Assembly (NCBI GenBank): GCA_018433775.1
Contig: JAHDQN010000023.1
Coordinates: 1 to 38,213, forward strand
Reading direction: 5' to 3'
Length of the DNA: 38,213 nt
From: Deltaproteobacteria bacterium
Lineage (GTDB): Bacteria > Desulfobacterota > Desulfomonilia > UBA1062
Positions 33,030 to 38,213 of this stretch are shown one piece after another. The notes beneath the pieces were generated by a model. The model searched no databases and was not told the origin of the DNA. It was given only the letters and a program-made list of their open reading frames with translations. The stretch's first letter is position 1. Each line of letters opens with the position of its first letter. A program made the translations under genes and the position numbers.

Positions 33030-33485
33030 CTACTCAATCATAAAACTCTTCAACTGGTTCTGATATGCACGCTGGGGAAGATAGCCTATGGCCCCGGGGG
33101 TGTTTGTCACGAATTCCGCGAGCTCGTCGGGTGAAGTGAAGGCCTCGGGTGCTTTCCCTCTCCCGGTGAAGACCTGGCTCTTCCAGTAATTCTTGAACTG
33201 ATGCGGGGTCTTGCCCACATACATCCGCAGAAAAGCCTCATGCTCTTCGCCCTCTTTCAGGGTCGCCAGCGTGATCTTCTGCCCGTCACTCCATCTGGTC
33301 TTTCTCCCCAGAAAGATCTCCTGGACGGCATCCCGGCTCAGTGATTCCACCGGCACGGAGCCGTGCGCCACCACCATCACCTCTGACGCGGCGTGCCCCG
33401 CTGGAACGATGAATCCACCGAAAGCGGAAAGAACGATGCCGGCGAGGACGATACGTGCAATCAGGGGTATGCTCCTCAACTTCAT
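33030..33485 (-). CDS. Short PstS-like periplasmic binding domain protein
   Basis: The 151-residue product has a signal peptide (cleaved after PAGHAA) and one PBP-like domain containing VMVVAHGSVPVESLSRDAVQ, IFLGRKTRWSDGQKI and NTPGAIGYLPQRA. These match the N- and C-terminal ends of PstS-family phosphate-binding proteins, but full PstS is about 300 residues, so this is a truncated or specialised domain. The AIGY motif is typical. It is co-transcribed with the porin gene. Such PBP-domain proteins are seen beside porins in related bacteria; whether phosphate or another oxyanion is bound is open. Confidence 0.85.
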   Translation of the reverse strand: MKLRSIPLIARIVLAGIVLSAFGGFIVPAGHAASEVMVVAHGSVPVESLSRDAVQEIFLGRKTRWSDGQKITLATLKEGEEHEAFLRMYVGKTPHQFKNYWKSQVFTGRGKAPEAFTSPDELAEFVTNTPGAIGYLPQRAYQNQLKSFMIE

Positions 33486-33762
33486 GACAATTTCTCTCCT
33501 TTCACCATTTCATCCAAGAAAAAGATATCCCAAACCTTGTTGCCTGACGGCATATCTCCTATCGGGGATCCATCAGCGAATCTTAAGCAAAACTACTCAA
33601 TACCAGGTTTTTTCGCTTGTTTAAAGAAAAAGATTCACCATGCGCACAAGGGTTCCCGGCTGGAGACGATCTGTTTCGTACAGTGCAATCGGCTTTTCCT
33701 GACAGTGTAGATGCTGAAGGACCGAACTCTATTGAATCAATGGCGCAATATCGTACCATCCA

Positions 33763-35865
33763 TTATACATCATGACCGGAATCTTCCTCCAGCACCTCCC
33801 GTACCTTCTCCGTCAGGGCGGATGCGGAAAACGGCTTCTGGAGCAGGTGTCTTTCCGTGTCGGGAATTCCGTAGAGTGAAACCACGTCACCCGGATAACC
33901 GGTGATGTAGAGGATCTTCATCCGGGGAAAGCGCACAAGGAGGTTTTTCACGATCGCTGGGCCGTCCATGCCCGGGAGGACGACATCCGCAATCACCAGA
34001 TCGATGTCGCCCGGATGGGACGCACAGATGTCCATCGCCTCATTTCCGCTCCGGGCCTTGAGCAGGGTGTAGCCGATGGAGCCGAGCACCTCGGTGACAA
34101 GGTCCAGTACATAGGGATTGTCTTCCACCACCAGAACGACCTCTGACCCGCCTCTGACTGGAGCCCTGCCCGCCTTCCGTGAAACGGCCTCGGGGGTCTC
34201 TTCGCTCACGGGCAAAATGACCTCGAAGGTCGAGCCCTTGCCCGGTTCGCTTCTGAGCGAAATGCTTCCGCCGTTGTTTCTGACGATTCCATAGACCGTT
34301 GCCAGACCGAGCCCTGTCCCCTTGCTCGTCTCCTTGGTGGTGAAAAACGGCTCGAAGGCGTGCGCCATGGTCTCTTCATCCATGCCCACCCCCGTATCGC
34401 TCACCTCGAGCTTGATGTAATCGCCGGGCCTCATGCCCGGATGCTTTGCCACGGCGCTTTCCTTCAGATGAACACGCTGGGTGCTGATGGTCAGGATGCC
34501 CCCCTTGTGCATGGCATCCCTGGCATTGAGGGCCAGGTTCATGATGATCTGCTCCACATGCCCCTGGTCGGCGTATACGTTTCCGATGTCCTGCTCAAGC
34601 CGGGTCTTGAGCTCGATGTCTTCCCCGATGAACTGCTTGAGCAGGCTCTGCATGTTCTCGATCACCCCGTTCATATCAAGCGAGCGGGGCTTGACCGTCT
34701 GTTTGCGGCTGAACGCCAGGAGCTGGCGGATCAGGGATGATGCGGTCTCTTTCACCTCCTTGATCTTGAGGATGTTGGACCGCACCTGCTCGGGCTTGCC
34801 GATCTTCAGCAGGGCCAGCTCGCAGTATCCGTCGATGGCGGTCAGCAGGTTGTTGAAATCGTGGGTTATGCCGCCTGCAAGGCGGCCGATGGCCTCCATC
34901 TTCTGCGATCGGCTCAGCTCGCTCTCCTGGGTTTTCCGCTCGGTGATGTCCCGGCTCTCGAACAGGACCGAGGGCTTTCCGTCAATATCCATGAGCTCGG
35001 CCGAGACGAGCACGACCCGCGACTCACCGGTTTTGTTCCTGAACTTCGCCTCCAGATTCCGGACTCTGCCCTGTTTTCTGATGAGATCCATGACCCTGGT
35101 CCTGTCGGACGGATTGTACCAGATCCCGAGGTTCAAGGATGTGTTCCCGATCACCTCTTCCCGGGAATAACCGGTCATGCGGAAAAACGCTTCGTTTGCA
35201 TCCAGGAAAACCCCTTCTTCGAGGGTGGAGATGCTGACGGGGTCCGGGATGGCCTGGAATATCTTCGCGAGCTTTTCCCTGCTCGACTTGAGTTCGGCCT
35301 CGGTGTCCGTGCGCATCTTCACCTCACGTTCCAGCGCGAGGACCACGTCCGAGACTCTTTCCGCATGCTTACCTATCAGGGCGTCGAGATCGCTGCGGGC
35401 GCAGAGCGCCTTTTCTTCCGCGTCCTTCATCAAACTCATGTCCCATGCAGATGAAACCACCCCCTCTATGGACCCGCCCTCGCCCACAAGGGGAATATAC
35501 CGGGCCAGGACATGCCGCTTCCCTGCTTTGGGGTGCTCGATCAAGTCATCATACTCACCTTCCCCGCCCCCCAGGGCGCGGTCGATCCGGGGTTTCTCCC
35601 TTTCCTGAAAGGCCTTTTCCCCGACAACTTTCTCCACGCTGTGTCCCACCACATTCTCCCTGGTCTTCCGGTAAAGGGAAAGGAACGCATCGTTCACCCA
35701 GGTATACACATATCTCCGGTCGATGCACGCCACGGATTCCGGGGTATGGGACACGGTCGATGCGCGGGAGCAGAGCTGATCCACTACAGACCGGTACCGG
35801 CTCACCAGGTCGGTCAGGTCGTGAAGCTCTTTCTGTGCTTCCCGGTTGATCGTGTTTCCGGCCAT
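33763..35865 (-). CDS. Hybrid sensor histidine kinase: PAS-PAS-HisKA-HATPase-receiver
   Basis: This 700-residue soluble protein has PAS domains at about 40-150 and 200-310. The kinase core has the acceptor His335 (GGITHDFNNLLTAI), an N-box (MNLALNARDAM), G1 box (DTGVGMDEETM), F and G2 boxes (FEPFFTTK, GTGLGLATVYG). The C-terminal receiver has its phospho-acceptor at Asp627 (VIADVVLPGMDG) and the Lys in LLQKPFS. There is no output domain, so the phosphate is probably passed on through an Hpt protein or used to control the kinase itself. It stands alone, transcribed toward the PBP-porin genes but 277 bp away. Confidence 0.9.
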   Translation of the reverse strand: MAGNTINREAQKELHDLTDLVSRYRSVVDQLCSRASTVSHTPESVACIDRRYVYTWVNDAFLSLYRKTRENVVGHSVEKVVGEKAFQEREKPRIDRALGGGEGEYDDLIEHPKAGKRHVLARYIPLVGEGGSIEGVVSSAWDMSLMKDAEEKALCARSDLDALIGKHAERVSDVVLALEREVKMRTDTEAELKSSREKLAKIFQAIPDPVSISTLEEGVFLDANEAFFRMTGYSREEVIGNTSLNLGIWYNPSDRTRVMDLIRKQGRVRNLEAKFRNKTGESRVVLVSAELMDIDGKPSVLFESRDITERKTQESELSRSQKMEAIGRLAGGITHDFNNLLTAIDGYCELALLKIGKPEQVRSNILKIKEVKETASSLIRQLLAFSRKQTVKPRSLDMNGVIENMQSLLKQFIGEDIELKTRLEQDIGNVYADQGHVEQIIMNLALNARDAMHKGGILTISTQRVHLKESAVAKHPGMRPGDYIKLEVSDTGVGMDEETMAHAFEPFFTTKETSKGTGLGLATVYGIVRNNGGSISLRSEPGKGSTFEVILPVSEETPEAVSRKAGRAPVRGGSEVVLVVEDNPYVLDLVTEVLGSIGYTLLKARSGNEAMDICASHPGDIDLVIADVVLPGMDGPAIVKNLLVRFPRMKILYITGYPGDVVSLYGIPDTERHLLQKPFSASALTEKVREVLEEDSGHDV

Positions 35866-36026
35866 TGCAACGATCCTTCATCTGCACGGGGTGCAAAGAG
35901 ACGATAGAATGGAAAATAGCCTGTTCTTCCCGGGAATCAATACCGGGCCGGGCCGTCCTAAGGGACACGGTGCCGGGAAAACAGACAACCCCGGCACATA
36001 CCGGGATGCCCGCCTTCCAAGGGAGA

Positions 36027-37007
36027 TCATGCAAGACGATCCGCCAGCTCCCGGACATCGCCCACATACTCCAGGCCCGCGTTCCTCCCGGTGCCCGAAT
36101 AGATGATCTCGCGGCCTTTTTTCCGGAAGAAGAGAAGGTCGACGCTCGAGTCCAGGGTCTCCATGATGCGGACCGACATGTCGCCTTGTCTGGGGGCCAT
36201 GAGCCTGGCCCCATCCGCCCTCGCACCCCGCACCTCCAGGCGCGAGTCAGCATCCTCGACCGTAAAGCTGACGAGGCCCTGATCAACCTTAAGATCCGAA
36301 ACCCGGGCCCCGGTATAGGTGGTGAACCGGTAGACTTCGCCCCGGAAATAGAGCCCGAACAGATACCCGGTGAAATATCTCCCGAACCAGGGAATCTTCG
36401 CGATGGAGCCCGAGAACGAGGCTTCAGGCTCATCGAAATGATTGCTCTGCATCCATATCCAGGAGCCCGGCATGGATTTTCCCCAGTCCTTTTCGATGTA
36501 TCCCCTGCCGCCGGAGAAGTCCGTGCGCATGCCGTCCTTCTCGCACCAGCCCTCGATTGAGTGGTTGAAGCTCAGCACGTCGTGGTAGCATTCCATCCCG
36601 GGCACAAAGGCGTACCATCCCATGGCGCCCGGAGACAGCCACGTGACCGGCCAGGGATGTATGCCCCGGAAGCTCAGCTCCGCCCGGAGGGCCTCCCCGC
36701 CCTGGTCGATATCGAGCCGTATCCCGTGCATGGAAAACCGGTTGTTTCCGATTGCGATCGCAAAGGTTTTCCTGTCTGCGGAAAACTCGCTCAAGGGGTA
36801 CCGGAAAAAGGACGATCTCCCTTCCCCGGCACGAGAGAACTGTACGAAGGCATGGGCCTTTTCCCTTTCCCGGGGGAGCGACACACCGGGGATTACTGCG
36901 CAGGCGGCGGTTTCATCGCGGCTCACGCTCTTGAAGTACCATCCCTCGAAGTACCCGGACCTGTTTACGTCTCCCTGGAATACCGCGGGCTTCCACAACG
37001 AGAACAT
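36027..37007 (-). CDS. Tocopherol-cyclase-family protein
   Basis: The 326-residue product has the characteristic motifs of this family: GYFEGWYFKSVS near the N-terminus and GYIEKDWGKSMPGSWIWMQ in the middle. The plant enzyme (VTE1) closes the chromanol ring of vitamin E in chloroplasts. Bacterial members occur in anaerobes that make no tocopherol, so the function here is unknown and may be a lipid- or quinone-related binding role. There is no signal peptide. The start at 37007 (MFSLWKPAVFQGD) is supported by GGGAG six bases upstream; the frame stays open to 37106. It lies just downstream of the aspartokinase gene, past a hairpin. Confidence 0.85.
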   Translation of the reverse strand: MFSLWKPAVFQGDVNRSGYFEGWYFKSVSRDETAACAVIPGVSLPREREKAHAFVQFSRAGEGRSSFFRYPLSEFSADRKTFAIAIGNNRFSMHGIRLDIDQGGEALRAELSFRGIHPWPVTWLSPGAMGWYAFVPGMECYHDVLSFNHSIEGWCEKDGMRTDFSGGRGYIEKDWGKSMPGSWIWMQSNHFDEPEASFSGSIAKIPWFGRYFTGYLFGLYFRGEVYRFTTYTGARVSDLKVDQGLVSFTVEDADSRLEVRGARADGARLMAPRQGDMSVRIMETLDSSVDLLFFRKKGREIIYSGTGRNAGLEYVGDVRELADRLA

Positions 37008-37080
37008 GGGCGCTCCCGGACTCCGCACTCCCCTTCCCCGCCGGGGACGGCGGAGCAGAGGGAGGAGTCTGGAACTCATA

Positions 37081-37104
37081 GATAGCCGCTTGCAGGCGGC
37101 TATC
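37081..37104 (-). terminator. Hairpin between the aspartokinase and tocopherol-cyclase-like genes
   Basis: GATAGCCGC (37081-37089) and GCGGCTATC (37096-37104) form a perfect 9-bp stem with a 6-base loop. It begins 15 bases beyond the aspartokinase stop on the minus strand. No T-run follows, so it may only weaken read-through into the next gene. Confidence 0.5.
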
Positions 37105-37118
37105 AAGAGGCCTCCCGC

Positions 37119-38213
37119 TCAATCCCTGGCTATCAGCTCCCGGAAGAGGGCGCTCAGGGCGTCATCGGCGTAGTATCTCTGCATCCCGAAGTGGAAGCTT
37201 ATCTGGGCCGGTCCCTGGTCCACGATCTCGATGTTGATGTTCTCGTTCTTCAGGGCCGTGGCGGCCTGGGCGAGGATGCCCGGATTTTCCTTCATGCCGA
37301 TGCCCACCGGCGAGATGACCGAGATATTGTAGATCATGTCGAGCACGTCCGGGCACAGGGCCTTGTCGATCTCTTCCCTGATCACGTCGGCCTTGTCCAT
37401 CAGATCGTTCTGGTCCACCAGGATGGCCAGATCGTCCTTGTCCGTGGGATAGTGATAGGTGTGGACCGAATATTCTTTCAGGATGTCGAGAACGTCCTTG
37501 GTGGCCCCGATGACCTCTGCCAGGCCGTCCTTTTCCATGTAGATGTACGCCACGTCGTCGAGCCGGGCTATCCCCACCGCCGTCTCCTCCGGAACCCGTT
37601 CGGAGACGATGAGCGTGCCGTCCGAATCGGGATTGTTGGTGTTGCGGATGTGGATGGGGATCTTTCTCTTCTTGCAGTTGATCATGGCATTGAAGTGGAA
37701 GATATCGAACCCCTTGGAAGAAAGCAGCCTGATCTCCTTGTAGGTGAGCCGGGGAATCACCTCTGCCCCGGGCACGAGGCGCGGGTCCACCTGGTAGACA
37801 CCGTCGGTGTCGGTCCAGTTTTCATAGAGGGCCGAGTCGATGGAATAGGCCACCTCTCCGCCCGTAAGGTCGGAGCCGCCCCGGGAGAAAACCGCCACAT
37901 CACCCGAACGGGTGGTGCCGTAGTATCCCGGTATCACGGCGATGCCGTCCGTATCGCGCAGCTCCTTCAGCCGCGCGTACGACTCGGGCAGTACCCGCGC
38001 GTCGGAGAAGTCCTCGGAGACCACAATGCCGATGTCCTCGGGCAGCCTTAAACTCGCATTGAACCCCTTTGCCTGGAGATACCGGGTGATGACCTTGGCA
38101 TTGTAGTGTTCGCCCCGCGAGGCGATGAAATCGACCCGTTTCTCCTGCGGCATGTCCCTGCGAAGGTCTGCCTCCAGGTCTTTCAGGATGTCCGAGCCCT
38201 CGATCCCCAGGTC
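37119..38213 (-). CDS. Aspartate kinase, partial (C-terminal part visible)
   Basis: At least 364 residues of an aspartokinase are visible; the frame stays open to the right edge, so the N-terminus lies beyond the window. The first ATG at 38153 is internal, because homologous sequence (DLGIEGSDILKDLEADLRRD) continues upstream of it. The enzyme phosphorylates aspartate in the first step of lysine, methionine and threonine synthesis. The kinase domain shows FSRGGSDLTGGEVAYSIDS and WTDTDGVYQVDPRLVPGAEV. The C-terminal region holds two ACT domains, for example IGMKENPGILAQAATALKNE, which sense end-product amino acids. No homoserine dehydrogenase domain is attached. The stop is at 37119. Confidence 0.92.
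   Translation of the reverse strand, partial: DLGIEGSDILKDLEADLRRDMPQEKRVDFIASRGEHYNAKVITRYLQAKGFNASLRLPEDIGIVVSEDFSDARVLPESYARLKELRDTDGIAVIPGYYGTTRSGDVAVFSRGGSDLTGGEVAYSIDSALYENWTDTDGVYQVDPRLVPGAEVIPRLTYKEIRLLSSKGFDIFHFNAMINCKKRKIPIHIRNTNNPDSDGTLIVSERVPEETAVGIARLDDVAYIYMEKDGLAEVIGATKDVLDILKEYSVHTYHYPTDKDDLAILVDQNDLMDKADVIREEIDKALCPDVLDMIYNISVISPVGIGMKENPGILAQAATALKNENINIEIVDQGPAQISFHFGMQRYYADDALSALFRELIARD

Noticed and set aside
33590..33630. Sigma-54-like promoter upstream of the PstS-like gene
   Set aside because: A TGG and a TTGC are present on the minus strand but are too far apart for a -24/-12 promoter.
1..38213. tRNA, rRNA, CRISPR or insertion sequence
   Set aside because: No tRNA T-loop sequence, ribosomal RNA stretch, regular repeat-spacer array or transposase was seen on either strand.

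Overview
The window is GC-rich bacterial DNA, densely coding, from a Gram-negative anaerobe. I infer a deltaproteobacterium in the broad sense (Desulfobacterota, sulfate-reducing or syntrophic). The reasons are a glycyl radical enzyme, a HesB-like selenoprotein read through an in-frame TGA, an Aquifex-type aconitase, PAS-rich sensor kinases, outer-membrane barrel and lipoprotein signals, and CheX-type chemotaxis phosphatases. No rRNA, tRNA, CRISPR array, transposase or phage gene was seen, and the species cannot be fixed from the sequence.

Layout. 1-5.6 kb (minus strand): a multi-PAS NarL-type histidine kinase, then a glycyl radical enzyme and the start of a further gene that runs off the left edge. 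5.9-7.6 kb: an unknown protein, then a MoaD/ThiS-like protein that lacks its diglycine tail and an E1-like (MoeB/ThiF/HesA) partner. 7.6-10.1 kb: a gene-poor stretch with inverted repeats and REP-like 18-mers, and one lipoprotein gene. 10.1-15.1 kb: a compact run of aconitase, gltX, an ECF transporter S-component, an MBL hydrolase and a catalytically dead dual-specificity-phosphatase-like protein. 15.4-20 kb: a DMT exporter, then cheX, a SPOUT methyltransferase, a second cheX and a HEAT-repeat/receiver fusion. 20.2-20.5 kb (minus): the selenoprotein. 20.7-23.2 kb: an ECF sigma factor, a membrane anti-sigma candidate with a periplasmic CBM48-like domain, a CBM48-like lipoprotein and an exported glycine-rich protein. 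23.5-24.6 kb: a degenerate CDP-alcohol phosphatidyltransferase and a half-size TauE. 24.7-28.9 kb (minus): gntR-glpD-ADPS-like oxidoreductase with its own operator. 29.2-38.2 kb: a Cys-rich unknown, a substrate-binding protein, a porin plus PBP-like pair, a hybrid histidine kinase, a tocopherol-cyclase-like protein and a partial aspartokinase.

The two most noteworthy items are as follows. (1) The sigma/anti-sigma/CBM48 locus: the same promoter pattern, TGTAACC-N15-CGTT, lies directly before the sigma gene and before the glycine-rich exported protein gene. This suggests an autoregulated cell-envelope regulon. (2) The selenoprotein gene at 20189-20503, which ordinary gene callers would truncate. 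Other oddities are the MoaD-like protein ending in Ala-Ala where the -1 frame reads Gly-Gly and runs into the E1-like gene, the active-site-lacking phosphatase and phosphatidyltransferase homologues, and the paired CheX proteins beside a HEAT-receiver fusion.
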